DNA of 64,000 bases from Piezodorus guildinii (lineage: Eukaryota; Arthropoda; Insecta; Hemiptera; Pentatomidae): assembly GCA_023052935.1 (NCBI GenBank), contig CM041298.1:57530217-57594216 (forward strand). Reading direction: 5' to 3'. The notes under the pieces were generated by a model, which saw only the letters and a program-made list of their open reading frames with translations, ran no database searches and was not told where the DNA came from. Below are positions 20,242 through 31,164 of this stretch, in pieces. The first letter of the stretch is position 1. Every line of letters begins with the position of its first letter. Position numbers and translations under genes: made by a program.

Positions 20242-21180
20242 TTAAGAAATTTGCTTTTTAACAATCTGATTTATTAATAAATCTGATAAACTAAATATAA
20301 AAGAGAAGAAAAAAGGAAATTGATAAAAACAATTAACCATCGTAAGAAGCGGTGAAGTAACATGAACTTCGACATTGATAAATGTTATATGAATACAGTA
20401 ACTTGCAGTAAGAGCAATTGTTTCATATGTAAAGATTAAGACGAAAGACGTATGATATTTATTTCTAGTGTTACTTCGTCCCCATACATTAAACCCATAC
20501 ATATTACTTATACATAACACACATACATACATATACATACATGCATACACATACACGCATGCATACCCTGCATATATCCACACATACATATACATATACA
20601 CACACATACACACACACACACATAGGCACAAACGTATATACGCACACATATACACACACTCATATACGAACATAATAATTCTAGACGTATAAGGAAATAC
20701 ATTCAGAAGTTCCTGACTTTTCGCGTTTACGTCCACAAAATATATATATGCATGTCTACTAAATATTAAAAAAAAGAATAGAACACGGGAGATATAATTT
20801 CCTTTATTTAAAGTACAATGTTGTTTATTTTGATTATAATTGATTAAAAGTATGGCGTGATATTTGTTTTCTATAGTTTTATTGAATGGATAATAAATGT
20901 TTATTGTTTTGGCTGCTAGGAATGATTTGTATATGTTTACTATTTTGTCTGGTAGGAATAAATAGATGCATTGGAATCTGTAGATATCGTTAATATTATT
21001 ATTGTTATCGGTGCATTTGTTATGTTCTCTATATTTACGTGTATTTTTAATTATGTGGAGATATTTATAGTGCCAAATAAATATTTCTGTTTTAGGGCAG
21101 AGGATAGTTGTATAATATTTTAGCTCGATATATTTGTTATGTACGTGAATTATGGTTATTTTTTTATTTTTATGAGTCAT
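20242..21180 (-). CDS. Middle ORF (312 codons) between ORF1 and ORF2 of I-1
   Basis: An ATG lies 9 bases after the ORF1 stop codon, in a new frame, and the frame stays open for 312 codons up to 93 bases before the ORF2 start. The product is rich in Tyr, Ile, Cys and Asn, with a central repetitive Cys/Val/Tyr/Met block (about residues 165-225) encoded by a TG/CA-rich microsatellite (about 20505-20680), and a hydrophobic C-terminal part. I recognise no domain. In the Drosophila I factor the gap between the two ORFs is, as I recall, only about half as long. The length is far above chance expectation for such A+T-rich DNA, but low complexity could explain part of it. Confidence 0.4.
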   Translation of the reverse strand: MTHKNKKITIIHVHNKYIELKYYTTILCPKTEIFIWHYKYLHIIKNTRKYREHNKCTDNNNNINDIYRFQCIYLFLPDKIVNIYKSFLAAKTINIYYPFNKTIENKYHAILLINYNQNKQHCTLNKGNYISRVLFFFLIFSRHAYIYFVDVNAKSQELLNVFPYTSRIIMFVYECVYMCAYIRLCLCVCVCMCVYMYMYVWIYAGYACVYVYACMYMYVCVLCISNMYGFNVWGRSNTRNKYHTSFVLIFTYETIALTASYCIHITFINVEVHVTSPLLTMVNCFYQFPFFFSFIFSLSDLLINQIVKKQIS

Positions 21181-21189
21181 TAAGTTTTT

Positions 21190-22488
21190 TTAGTTTTCCT
21201 GTTTCCGTTTTTTATTGTTAACGACGGTGAATTCTCCCTCAGAGCTCTCTTCGACGTCTAATGCCATCATAGCACTTTCAGTGCTTTTCGATGGGCCTGA
21301 TTCGTCGGTAGGCAGAGAGGGCTGGGATACGACCCCACGTCTTCTTGAAGCGGATCGCGACCTATTAGAAGGTTCAGGATCGGCCGGTAGGGTCGCTAGC
21401 GGAGCGTCCGCTGGGAGAGGGGGGAGGAGGGGTCGAGGATTAGGGGAAAGGAGAGGGGCAGGATTAGAGGTGAGGGGGGCGGGATTAGAGGGGAGGGGAG
21501 TGGGATTAGTGGGGAAAGGGGTTTCGAGATTTGATATAATATTAGAGTTTTGGAATTTTTGTTCTCTAATATTGTCTAATAAAACGGTTTGAATGCCGAT
21601 ATCTTTTTTTTCGGTATGATAAGATTTTGTTTTCGTGATTGAAGAAAAAGATTTCATAAATGTTGTAGGGTTTTTCTCTTTGTATAATTTGTTGGCTTCA
21701 TTAAAAGATATTTTATTAACAGATATTATATATTTTATTTCTTTTTGCATAATGAAAGCAGGGCACGTACGATCTAGCGCATGGTGCTCTCCGTAACAGT
21801 TGGCACACCTGGGCGGCCGCGTGCACTTAACTTCTCCGTGTTTGTCTTCTCCGCATTGTATACATTTAGGCGTTTGTTTGCAATCCTTAGTGGGATGATT
21901 AAAACCTAAACAATTGAAGCACCGATAAGAAGAAAAAATATAGTTTTGGACCTTGACCGTGTAATAGCCTATTTTTAATTCTTCAGGGATTCTCGGTGAT
22001 GGGAATGTTACGATATAAGAGTTAGTTAATATTTCGTTTCCATTTTTTAAAATTTTAATTCTGTTTATATCGGTTATTACTGATGATAGTTCATTTTTAA
22101 TTTCTTCAATTTCAAGAAATTGAAGGTCATAGCATCTAATTACACCTTTACTAAAATTTAAAGTATTATGAGGGGATACCTGTATGGGGAACTGGTCCCC
22201 GAAGTTTTTACATTTCAGTAACTCTTCGGATTGTTTCCCATTTTTTGTTTCAATTAGTAACGTTCCATTTTTTAGTTTTTTGATAATTTTTAAGTCTCCT
22301 ACCAAATTTGATAAAAATTTATTAATAAAGAAGGGCGACACTTTTTGAAAATTTAGATCATCATCTCTTTCTAAAATTAGAAAGGAGGGACTTATTTGAA
22401 AATTCGCATTATCGGGTATCGATTTAATTCTCCCACGCGGTCTTTTTCTTTTAGCCTTTGGGCTATTGAGATCTATGGGATCACCCAT
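21190..22488 (-). CDS. I-1 ORF1, Gag-like nucleic-acid-binding protein
   Basis: The frame encodes 432 residues and looks intact. It starts MGDPIDLNSPKAKRKRPRG, with a basic stretch at residues 12-22 that could serve nuclear entry or RNA binding. A long Lys/Asn/Ile-rich middle domain follows. Three zinc knuckles begin at residues 190 (CFNCLGFNHPTKDC), 209 (CIQCGEDKHGEVKC) and 228 (CANCYGEHHALDRTC). The C-terminus is Pro/Ser-rich with repeated NPAPL-like units and an acidic end. By analogy with other I and jockey elements, it should package the element RNA into ribonucleoprotein particles. It is the only complete gene in the window. Confidence 0.9.
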   Translation of the reverse strand: MGDPIDLNSPKAKRKRPRGRIKSIPDNANFQISPSFLILERDDDLNFQKVSPFFINKFLSNLVGDLKIIKKLKNGTLLIETKNGKQSEELLKCKNFGDQFPIQVSPHNTLNFSKGVIRCYDLQFLEIEEIKNELSSVITDINRIKILKNGNEILTNSYIVTFPSPRIPEELKIGYYTVKVQNYIFSSYRCFNCLGFNHPTKDCKQTPKCIQCGEDKHGEVKCTRPPRCANCYGEHHALDRTCPAFIMQKEIKYIISVNKISFNEANKLYKEKNPTTFMKSFSSITKTKSYHTEKKDIGIQTVLLDNIREQKFQNSNIISNLETPFPTNPTPLPSNPAPLTSNPAPLLSPNPRPLLPPLPADAPLATLPADPEPSNRSRSASRRRGVVSQPSLPTDESGPSKSTESAMMALDVEESSEGEFTVVNNKKRKQEN

Positions 22489-22666
22489 AGAAAAAATAAG
22501 TAATTTTTGATTTAAAAAATAATATAAACTATCACCTACACTAAGAGAACAAATAAAATAAATAAAAAAAGAAAAAGAAAGATATCAAAGAAGATATAAA
22601 GAAATCTTAATCTTATCTGTTACTGGAGCTCCACGTCTTCTCTCTTCCAATGCTGAAGCCCGACTG
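22489..22666 (-). promoter_or_regulatory. I-1 5' UTR, likely internal promoter
   Basis: About 178 bases from the CAGT start at 22666 to the ORF1 ATG. I and jockey elements are transcribed from internal pol II promoters located in the first bases; the CAGTC start fits an initiator. An A-rich leader precedes the ATG. Confidence 0.45.
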
Positions 22667-22681
22667 TGTTTTGTTTTGTTT

Positions 22682-23107
22682 TCTTCGTCAATTGCAAAGG
22701 TTCATTAAAGAGTATAATAAAAAAATACATGCATTTTCAATGGATTTTTTTTCATTGAATAATATAACAATAGATACTATTTTTTACAACATTTACTTGA
22801 GTAGTATACGCTCTTTACACAAGCCACCATAATTGCATATTATATAATACGGTGTATTATATATTAATTGTTATTATTTAATATTATTTGCGCTAAAAAA
22901 AGACCTGAAAAGATAAATGTGTTCGTATTTCCTTCTGTTGGCTATCAAATTCCTTCATATTTAATATTAATAATGGAGAAATATTTTACTCATGGTTTTA
23001 ATAGAGAATAGCTGGGAAAAAAATATCATTAAAATAAAAAATGTTGAGCGCTATATTCTGCATGATTTAGACTGGATTTTAATATGAATGATTATTTTAA
23101 TAACAGC
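22682..23107. other. No recognisable feature
   Basis: A+T-rich, no coding frame or named repeat. Confidence 0.35.
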
Positions 23108-24260
23108 ACCAGAATGTGTCAGACAAAAAATCGAGCGGGTCCAAAACTGAGCGCTCCGAATAATAACAGGTGCTCCAAAGTCCACTCCTATTGCAGCTAT
23201 GCATTTCCAAGCAAACCTCGAGCCGTTGGAGATGCGTAGGGAAGTGAGCTCTGGTCAAGTAGAGTGAAACCCTCCACAAGACTTAAGACGCAGGTCACAT
23301 TTTTCGAAAAAGTTGAACATCTTCGAGAAAAAAACAGGCTTAATGCCTGCTCCAAGAGAACCACTTTCTCTAAGTGAGATTCCCTACTACCCAAGATTCC
23401 CCTAAAGACAGGATCTTACCACCTTGATCTCATGCGACTCATTAAAAAAGAAGAAGCTATACGAGAGGAATTGAGTTCCTTGGCAATTGAAACCCTAACT
23501 GAGCGTTATCCCAGCCCTCCCTGGCTCCATGTCTACACCGATCGTTCAGCTGAACATGCAAGTAACAATGGAGAAGCAGGCGTGTACTTGATCTGTTTCA
23601 AATCTCAAAGCCGGTAGGGAAATTGTCTACAAATTTCAACAGCGAAATTCGTGCTAGATTACTAACTTTGCACGCTCTTAAACATAGATGCAAAGAGCAT
23701 TGTATTGTTTGTGGATTCACAGGCGGCCATCATTGCAGCTACGAAGCCAAATGTGTCTCGGGATAACGATGTTGTGAACTGCCAAACTAAAATTGAACAA
23801 CTGCTTGAATAGGGTATGCAGGAAGTTTTCCAATGGATTCCGGGAACGGGTATTCATGGGAACGAAGTAGCTGACAAGCTTGCAAAAGAAGGTGCAGCTT
23901 CAGAACAGCTGAACGATTAAATTTTCATAATAAACGAAGTTAAGAGAGCAAAACATGCTTTACTATTGGATTCCCTAAGAGAAAGTTCGATGAGCAAGCG
24001 CTGGGACAAACTCCTTCTAGAGGAAGAACGGATCTGAAGGGAAGAGATGCTGTTGCCCGGTTCAGAATGATTACCGGCCATGACTACCTCGCGAATCACT
24101 TGCATCGGATCGTAGTTGTTCTGATAATAGTGAAATGGATGAAGCGCATCTAGAAATATGCTCCCGGTTACAAAATATAAGAGCTGAAACTCCATTAAGA
24201 TCGGAGTGTTGGGCTGCCAGATCCCTTACGGCGGAAGCTGAATTGGGAACGCATAATTAA
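23108..24260 (+). pseudogene. Decayed LINE fragment with RNase H remnant
   Basis: The + strand keeps PPWLHVYTDRSAEH (23520-23560, Asp of the first RNase H motif), then in other frames VDSQAAIIAATKP (about 23720) and VFQWIPGTGIHGNEVADKLAKEG (23826-23890), the last two motifs. Upstream (23110-23400) lies the probable RT-RNase H connection. Downstream, AKHALLLDSL and phrases around a lost zinc region reach an A tail near 24260. Many stops and frameshifts mark it as old. The RNase H resembles that of arthropod I-superfamily LINEs rather than the I-1 or I-2 families here. Confidence 0.65.
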
Positions 24261-24384
24261 AAAAAAACAATTAATGAAAATAATGAAACAATACATTCAT
24301 TTTCGATAGACTTTTTTAAAATGATTAAATAGTATCACAATAAAAATTATTTTATTCGCTGATTGTCAACATTTATTGACAGGT

Positions 24385-25090
24385 GTGGATAATTTTTTTT
24401 TTTTTTAAATATTTATTTATTGAAATTTACAACTGTAATTTATATTACAACAAGTAAATATGCTAAATGAAAAATCACATGAGACAGACTTGTAGAGGAG
24501 ACACCCAATGGAAGTACTCCAGTAACTATTTTAAACAAGAAGGTCTCGAGGCCATCTTCTTTTCAGACGTCTTTGAGGATTATCAGGAATCGAAGAGGAA
24601 GCAACGGTTGAAACTAGTTGGTTGGAGTGGGAATGGAGTTTGTCATAGAAGGATTGATATCTAGTTCGGGCCAAATCAGCAACATATGGAACATTTAGGT
24701 CTTTATGGATGATTTTATTTGTGACAAAGTAAGAGCGTTGAGGATTTTACGAAGGATTTTGGTTTGAAAGGATTGGATACGGGAAGAATTCGATGGTTTA
24801 GTAGAGCCCCAAAGCTCAACTCCGTAAGTCCCTATAGGCCTTATGATGGTCATGTAGATGAGCCTTTTGTAGTTAAGTGGATGGTTTGAGCGTCTGTCTA
24901 GTAAGTGTTGAAGTAATCGAAAGCGGCGAGCAGTTTCTTGTCGTTTCAGTCTTGTGTGTGGATTCCGTGTGAGACGTTTGTCAAGGAGCAGTAATAGGTA
25001 GCGGATCTGTTCAACAGGGACAAGTGGAATATTATGAAAGGATACTGTGAGACAGGATGTCATTGGCTTACGACGAAGGGAAAAGGTTAT
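24385..25090 (-). mobile_element. Jockey element (subfamily 1), 5'-truncated
   Basis: A poly-T stretch near 24391-24405 marks the 3' tail of this minus-strand copy, followed by the cagttgtaaat 3' UTR and the RRWPRDL end. The thumb frame (24695-25111) reads FSLRRKPMTSCLTVSFHNIP, EQIRYLLLLLDKRLTRNPH and IIRPIGTYGVELWGSTKPS. I see no convincing TSD. It is very similar to the copy at 51344-52038. Confidence 0.83.
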
Positions 25091-25189
25091 TTGGTGGGAA
25101 AAAACAAACAAATAAAAACAAAATTAAAGATAAAAAAAAATTCTTTGTTACAACAATGCTTTAGTTTACGCGCTTTACACATTATACAA

Positions 25190-25425
25190 TTTTTATCATT
25201 ATATGTTTATTTTATTTTTTATTTATTTATTTTCTTTTGTTCTCCCTTGAATATTATCTAACATTCATTTATCTCAAATAAACTTATACCTATATTATTC
25301 ATATTGGCTAACATTGGGTATTTTAAGTTACATTATTTATTTAACATAATTTTTCTAAAATTAATATAACTGGCACTGATGACCGCGATGTTTTGTGCCA
25401 TTAAAATTTAAGAACCAACCAATCC
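25190..25425 (+). mobile_element. I-2 element, 3' UTR fragment only
   Basis: tctaacattcatttatctcaa, then the terminal hairpin ggcac..gtgcc at 25372-25399 with the same loop as at 4130-4157, then ccattaaaattt and an aaccaacc tail. A severely 5'-truncated copy that keeps nothing but the 3' end. Confidence 0.8.
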
Positions 25426-26040
25426 TACCACTACTGATGGACGTTGATTTTTGGCTTGTAATCTCCCAGCAATGAAGATAAGATAATGAAGGTTGATTGA
25501 ATGGCCCCAGTTGGAGTAGAGAGAAGCAGATATTGAAATTTAAATCAATTTTATATCTATATTACACCAGTTCTATTCAGGAAACCCTTGTTTATCAACC
25601 ACATCTTTGCATCTAGATACAGTCAGAAATTACAGCTTAAATTTATCAGTTTATCCAATCTAATTGATCCAATTTATAATTCTAATGAACCAATAATTGA
25701 ATTATCGGATATGATGAAGTGCATTGTCGCAGGTGGGAATTCATTTCCCAGCCATAGATTTCAGAGATAAACAGTAATAGATTACGTTCAAGTGCTCACT
25801 GTACTTCTCTTTTAATCATGAAAATTGCTACCTTTCACTTTGAATATAAGTTCATCATTCCCTCCAGTCAATTGCACCACTTTATTGAACAAGTGAAGTT
25901 CTAACCGGTATTTACAGTTCATAAATCTTGATGCATTAAACGAACTATAAAAAGCTCAAGTTAATTATCTTCTCTTTAAAATTTAAAAAACTGAATGATC
26001 TAGCAAATAGATTGTTATTCATTTACATATATTGTGCTTC
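25426..26040. other. No recognisable feature
   Basis: Unshared A+T-rich sequence. A 60-codon frame at 25588-25770 has no recognisable domain. Confidence 0.35.
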
Positions 26041-26350
26041 TTTAATGTATTTGTTTATTATTTATTTAACGTCACTTTATGTTACTATGGCTAATCGGAC
26101 GATGCTACAGTGGGAGTCCTAAATTTTGCCTATCCAGGTTTTATTAGGATAGGGATCTTTAACGAGTACCTGACATCGCACAGGCTCGGGACCACCTTTT
26201 AACGTCCCCTCCGAAGGACGGCGTAACTAAGGATTTTTTATTCCCATTAAAAAATTCTAGGACCACCTGCGGGTTTGAACCCGTGACCTTTAGCATGGGA
26301 GGCTGTTACGCTAGCCACCCAGCTACAAGTGATCCCAGTTTAATGTATTT
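26041..26350 (-). mobile_element. SINE A, full-length, with 12-bp TSD
   Basis: tttaatgtattt at 26041-26052 and 26339-26350 flanks the 286-base body. The tRNA-like head is at the right (minus strand), with a well-kept B box (gggttcaaacccg). This is the best-preserved tRNA-like head of the family. Confidence 0.9.
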
Positions 26351-26360
26351 TATTCTGAAA

Positions 26361-28418
26361 CTAGCTGTGACACGCAGCTTTGCTCGCGAATATTGCATTT
26401 CGTATTAATTTATGTGCGTTTATGGGAAGATTGGCTATAATAAATATAAACTATCAGCTACTTATTGTTATCATTTAAAGCCCGATCTTGACTTCTTCCT
26501 GTCAAATTTACAATAGCAATCCAGTAGAAGTGGTTATACCCATAATCACTTAATATGTAAAAATAATCGTCACAAACTGTTGACAACCTAAATATGAATT
26601 AGTGATATTCGTCGGTAAAACCTTACACCTGAATCACTCCCATATTTTTAGAATTCAGAAATTATGTTCTTGAAATTAATAGTTTTTTAGACAATTGAAA
26701 TAATTTCTAAAAAATAAATAATAATTGAATATATTTTCATAGGAACCTACACTCGAAACAGATATTAAACGCAGTATGCTTAAAAAGGTCGGTCACCTGT
26801 ATGTAGTGACCAGCCAGGTGCCCTTAAAAATTTTTAATGAGAGTAAAAAACAACCTTAGTTATGCCCTCCTTCGAAGGGGACGTAAAATGGTGGTCCCAA
26901 GCCTTTGCGATTCCATGAACTCGTTAAAGATCTCTACCCTTACTAAACTTGGAGAGGAAAAAAATAGTCATCATACGATTAGCCTAGTAGTATAAAAGTG
27001 ACGTTAAACGAATAGATAACAACAGTAATATGCTTAAATATATTTGTTATAAAATCTTTGTACATTTGCTAATACATATCATATTAAGACAATTTTACGT
27101 TTAGGTTGTTCAACCACTTTTTGGGTGAAGATTTTCAAATCCTGCCTTATTGCACATCTAGGCGGTAAGGCGAACCTCCAGGAAAAATTTTAGCCTCACA
27201 ACCATAGAAATTTTTTAGATACCAGAAAATTGAGGGGTACTTTCTTTATAAATATATACATACAGCTAATAAAAATCCTAAATACGCTTAAAATAATAGG
27301 TCTGATTATTATACTCGAATAAATCAAAAGAAATAGTAATTTTTTAAATTTATTTAAATTTATAAATGTATATGCTTCAAGGTAATAACGATTAAAGTTA
27401 AAAATGACTCTTGAAATAAAACATGACTTGATAATATAGATTGATATAGATTGATATAAATATTTCGGCGTTGTGTAACCTTCCATACTCTCCAGTAGCC
27501 TCACATCTCTTCGGACCAAATATTTTACGTGTAGTACCTTATTTTCTAAAACCTTTAGCCGTTGTCCGTCCTTCAAAGTAAGGGGCCACGTTTCAACGTC
27601 GGAAGAATAATAGTTTTATAAATTCTAACCTTTAAGTTTTTATACAGAAGCTAAGTAATTTCGCAACTGAATTATAACACGCATTTCCCGCCTTTAACCA
27701 GGACTTTATTTCCTCCTGGATTTATTTTTTTCTCGTTATCATTGAACCTAAGTATAAATTATTAGTAAATTATTATCGCTATGATCGCCACCGTCTCTGC
27801 TACAAATCATATACTTTGTCTTTTCGGTATTTATTTCTTTACCGGTTTTTATTAACGCACCGGAATTTTATCACCCAAATTTAAACCTTCTTAATACATG
27901 TCATCTTTTCTTTCATATATTCTAAAGCGACTTCGTCTGCATCAATTTCTGTTATTATGGTTGCTATTAAGAAGCTTTTAAAAGAATATATTTTAAAGTA
28001 CTTCCGCGTTAATGTCATTTTTAGTTTAATTTTATTGGCGCAGAAGAACATACTGATTTTATCCGCAGCCCGATCTTGACGTAAATCTATTCCTACCTGT
28101 TTAAATGTTTACCTCTGCGATTAATTGTTACGGAAAAATATAAATTAACGGAAAATTGAATTAGTTAAAAATAAAAGGTAAATCAATTGGAATCATTGGG
28201 ATGCGAGGTTTTTTTTTTTATCCCAAATTTTCCCAGATTTTCCCCTGGTTCTTCACTGCTATTGGTCGCAGCGTGATGCTATATAGCCTATAGCCTTCCT
28301 CGGTAAATGGACTATCCAACACAAAAAGAATTTTTCATTCCGAACCAGTAGTTTCTGAGATTAGCGCGTTCAAACAAACAAACAAACAAACTCTTCAGCT
28401 TTATAATATTAGTATAGA
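26361..28418 (-). mobile_element. Non-autonomous Helitron, 2.06 kb
   Basis: On the minus strand the element begins TCTATACTAATATTATAAAG at 28418, followed by ctgaagagtttgtttg and the acgcgctaatctcag..actactgg phrase common in arthropod Helitrons. It ends at 26361 with gcgagcaaagctgcgtgtcacagCTAG. The flanks are A at the 5' side and T at the 3' side, the expected AT insertion site without TSD. No Rep/helicase coding is present. The interior contains a SINE A fragment (26812-27015) and otherwise unshared DNA. Confidence 0.78.
26812..27015 (+). mobile_element. SINE A fragment within the Helitron
   Basis: tccttcgaaggggacgtaaaa, actcgttaaagatctctaccc and a decayed gtagtataaaagtgacgttaaa show the body and tail of SINE A; the B box is missing. 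Confidence 0.7.
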
Positions 28419-28690
28419 TGTTCCGAAATGGATAAATTAAAACACTCCAAAATATATCAGCATATTACGTCTTGAACATACATACATGTGAAAAGTATCG
28501 CTTCTAATCTGGATGTAGTTAAACTCCTATTTGTATTTCTTAATTACTAAATTAGCTAAACTTTGATCACTTGATTATTTACTGATGCTTAAAGAAAATT
28601 ATAGCTGATAATTTTTTATTATTTTTTTTACTTATTATTGATATCAACAACTGTATGACACAACCAATCAATAGCCTAAAATAAAATGGG
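28419..28690. other. No recognisable feature
   Basis: Short A+T-rich spacer. Confidence 0.35.
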
Positions 28691-28694
28691 CGTG

Positions 28695-29300
28695 AACCAT
28701 AAATGTAGAGAAACTACTCAGCAGCACCCTAAAATATTCTAAACTGGAGGGGCCATCTTCTTTTCAGACGACTCGAAGGATTATCAGGTAATGAAGAGGA
28801 AGAAAGACTTGAAAGTAGTGGATTAGAGTGGAGATGGAGTTTTTCATGGAAGGAGAGGTACATGGTACAAGCCAAATCAGAAGCATATGGAACATTAAGG
28901 TCTTAATGGATGAATTTATCTTTGACAAAGAAGAGGCAGCTCAGGATTTTACGTAGGATTTTGGATTGCAAGGATTGGATGCAGGAAGAATTTGATGGCT
29001 TAGTTCAGCCCCGAAGCTCTACTCCGTAAGTCTAGATAGGTCTTATTATAGTTATGTAAATGAGTCGTTTGTAGTTTAGTATGAGATTAGAACATTTGTC
29101 TAGTATGCGTTGAAGTAGCCGAAAACGTCAGTCAGTTTCTTGCCGTTTTAGACTTGTATGAGGATTCCAACTAAGTCGTTTGTCAAGATGGAGTGCTAAG
29201 CATTGGATCTGTTCAACAGCAACTCGCGAGGAGTTATTAAAGGATACTGTAGGGAAGGAAGTAATAGGTTTACGACGAAGGATAAAGGATATTTGATGGG
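28695..29300 (-). pseudogene. Jockey RT and 3' UTR remnant
   Basis: Follows the subfamily 1 3' half in order on the minus strand: cgtcgtaaacctattac at the 5' side (29285), dkR-like thumb, ELRG-like segment near 29020, the end of the coding region near 28755, and the gtagagaaactactcagcag 3' UTR. Several stops and gaps. Confidence 0.68.
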
Positions 29301-30077
29301 ATATGTTGTTGTTTATTTTGATTCTTTAATATCTACCAAGTGGGATGGGATATCTCTGATGCGGGATTGAAGTGTTGGAGATGCAGAAATTGGGTCATAA
29401 GCATATATAGAATTTTTTTTAATTATTCCACCTTGAAATGTGGCAATTTTGACCCAAATTTACTAGAAACAGATATATTAATTAAAAAGTGTTTTTCGTG
29501 CGAAAATTTTCGGTTTTTAACAGGAATCCTGAGGAGCGTTGGCCCCTAATATTTTGCAGAGTATAATGGTTTAATGTCTAGTTTTATCTAAAAACATTTC
29601 TTTAAAATCGGTGAGACACATTTGGAATCCTCTCCTTATTAGTTATTTAATAAGCTTCCTGATTATTTATCAATTTATATAGAAGAAGTAAATATAAAAA
29701 TACTCCTAGAAAACATATGTATATACATAAATACATATCGTTATCTTTGGCGCGGGTGAAATGTTCCAGACTAGAAAGAACTGTCTTCGGAATAATCTAC
29801 CGTCGGTTGTAAATAAGAGCACTCAATTAAAATCAAAGCTATATTTCATCTTAGCGTGTTTACCACAAGATAAAAATATGTTATCTCCCTCTAAACATGC
29901 CAAAGCTTGATCATAGGCTGGTTAGATATGCAGTAAACAAGTTAAGGCTAAAAAAAGGTTCTGCTTATGACTCATCCACAACAGGACAACAGTATTAGAC
30001 TTGTCTCTTATATTGTCAAACAATATATCCTTTAAGACAGTTACATATATTTGTTAAATATATTACGAAAAAAAAAT

Positions 30078-30078
<1 letters not shown>
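29301..30078. other. No recognisable feature
   Basis: A+T-rich; a 69-codon frame at 29340-29549 has no recognisable domain. Confidence 0.35.
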
Positions 30079-30124
<46 letters not shown>

Positions 30125-30131
30125 TATATAA
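30079..30131 (+). repeat. TA dinucleotide microsatellite
   Basis: About 50 bases of near-pure TA repeat. Confidence 0.95.
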
Positions 30132-30289
30132 CTCTATATATATATTTTTTTTTTTATCTGTAATAGTTTTCACGAGATATACGCCAAAAAATGCATAAAT
30201 TTTAAAGGTTTTTCTATCAACGACTCCCCATAAAACGTGTTCTAGTTCCTTACTCAAAAACTTTTTGAGTAAATGTCATAGACCAGATA

Positions 30290-31139
30290 TTTTTCTTTCA
30301 CTTACTATGTATAATAAGGGAAAGTATTGCGATAGTGGAAATCTTTGAATTCCAGTTTTCAACGGAAATACACGTTTTAGGGTCCCCTGAGTCCAAATAA
30401 CCGAGTCCCGCAAAAAGGTATGTGTGTGTGTGGTAACTCCCGGGCGGAAACGGTAAGTCCTATAAAACTGAAATTTCATATTTAAGACAACTATACGCCC
30501 GAAACGTGACAAAACTTTTTTCATCAAAATGAGCTTACCAGAAGAGGCACTTCATACCGTTCCGATTTTGATTAAACTTGCTATATCGATGTAAAATTTA
30601 ATGGGCTTTAATATCATATAGGTTTGATTTGGATAAAAATGGTCTGACAGGGCTTAAATGCCGAAATTTTAAATTGTCTTCCCCTAAAGTACCTTTAATT
30701 TTGTAGATTTAATAATAATAACTAGATTATCTTGTTAACACTGATGAAAAACAGGTAAACATATAAATTGAATAAATTCGATACCCAACTAAAGGAGAAA
30801 ATATTTTTTTAATGCAATTATTCGTTTTTGAACATAAGAGCAGTAATATACATGTATGATATACCGTTGGAAAGCTAAAGAATTTAGAAAAAAATATTAT
30901 CTCATACACAAGCTTTTAGAAGTTAATAGAGAGTGATGAGAAGAAGATAAAACTAACTGATTATTTTAGATAATAATAAGTATAATAGATTTTTTAATAA
31001 AACACATGTTTCTATATAAATTCAATTTGATTAATTCCTTAATAGTTTCAGGTATTTTTATCTCTTACTGTATTTGAAAATTCTTTCATTGATTTTAAAA
31101 ATCGAAGTAAGTGAAAGTCGTGTGTTGCCCGCACCAGAT
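30290..31139 (-). repeat. Family D, full-length copy
   Basis: Same landmarks as the copy at 13541-14420 in opposite orientation: ctttcacttac near 30297, ggggaccctaa complement near 30370, the gatataccgttggaaagc motif near 30858, and the terminus gtgttgcccgcaccaga at 31122-31139. A GT run lies at 30420-30432. Confidence 0.75.
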
Positions 31140-31164
31140 TTTTTTTTTTAATTTTGTATTTTTA

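Larger units (their letters stand above)
16239..22681 (-). mobile_element. Full-length I-clade retrotransposon (I-1) with 15-bp TSD
   Basis: tgttttgttttgttt occurs at 16239-16253 and 22667-22681, bracketing about 6.41 kb. On the minus strand the element opens with CAGTCGGGCTTCAGCATTGG at its 5' end, carries ORF1 (22488-21190), a middle ORF (21180-20242), ORF2 (from 20149) with endonuclease, RT and RNase H, a short 3' UTR with terminal hairpin (16302-16275), and a caaacaaac tail. The 5' start resembles the beginning of the Drosophila I factor as I recall it, which supports completeness. ORF2 has at least three frame breaks, so this copy is probably not autonomous. The TSD is low in complexity and partly merges with the tail. 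Confidence 0.87.

Noticed and set aside
20468..20692. Open frame on the + strand over the CA/TG-rich tract, Thr/His/Tyr-rich
   Set aside because: It is the antisense reading of the microsatellite inside the I element; composition explains the open frame.
21215..21592. 125-codon + strand frame, Gly/Arg-rich
   Set aside because: Antisense shadow of the Pro-rich C-terminus of I-1 ORF1.
27196..27576. 126-codon frame inside the Helitron as a captured gene
   Set aside because: Translation is Ile/Phe/Leu-rich without domain signal, and A+T-rich DNA gives such frames by chance; not convincing.
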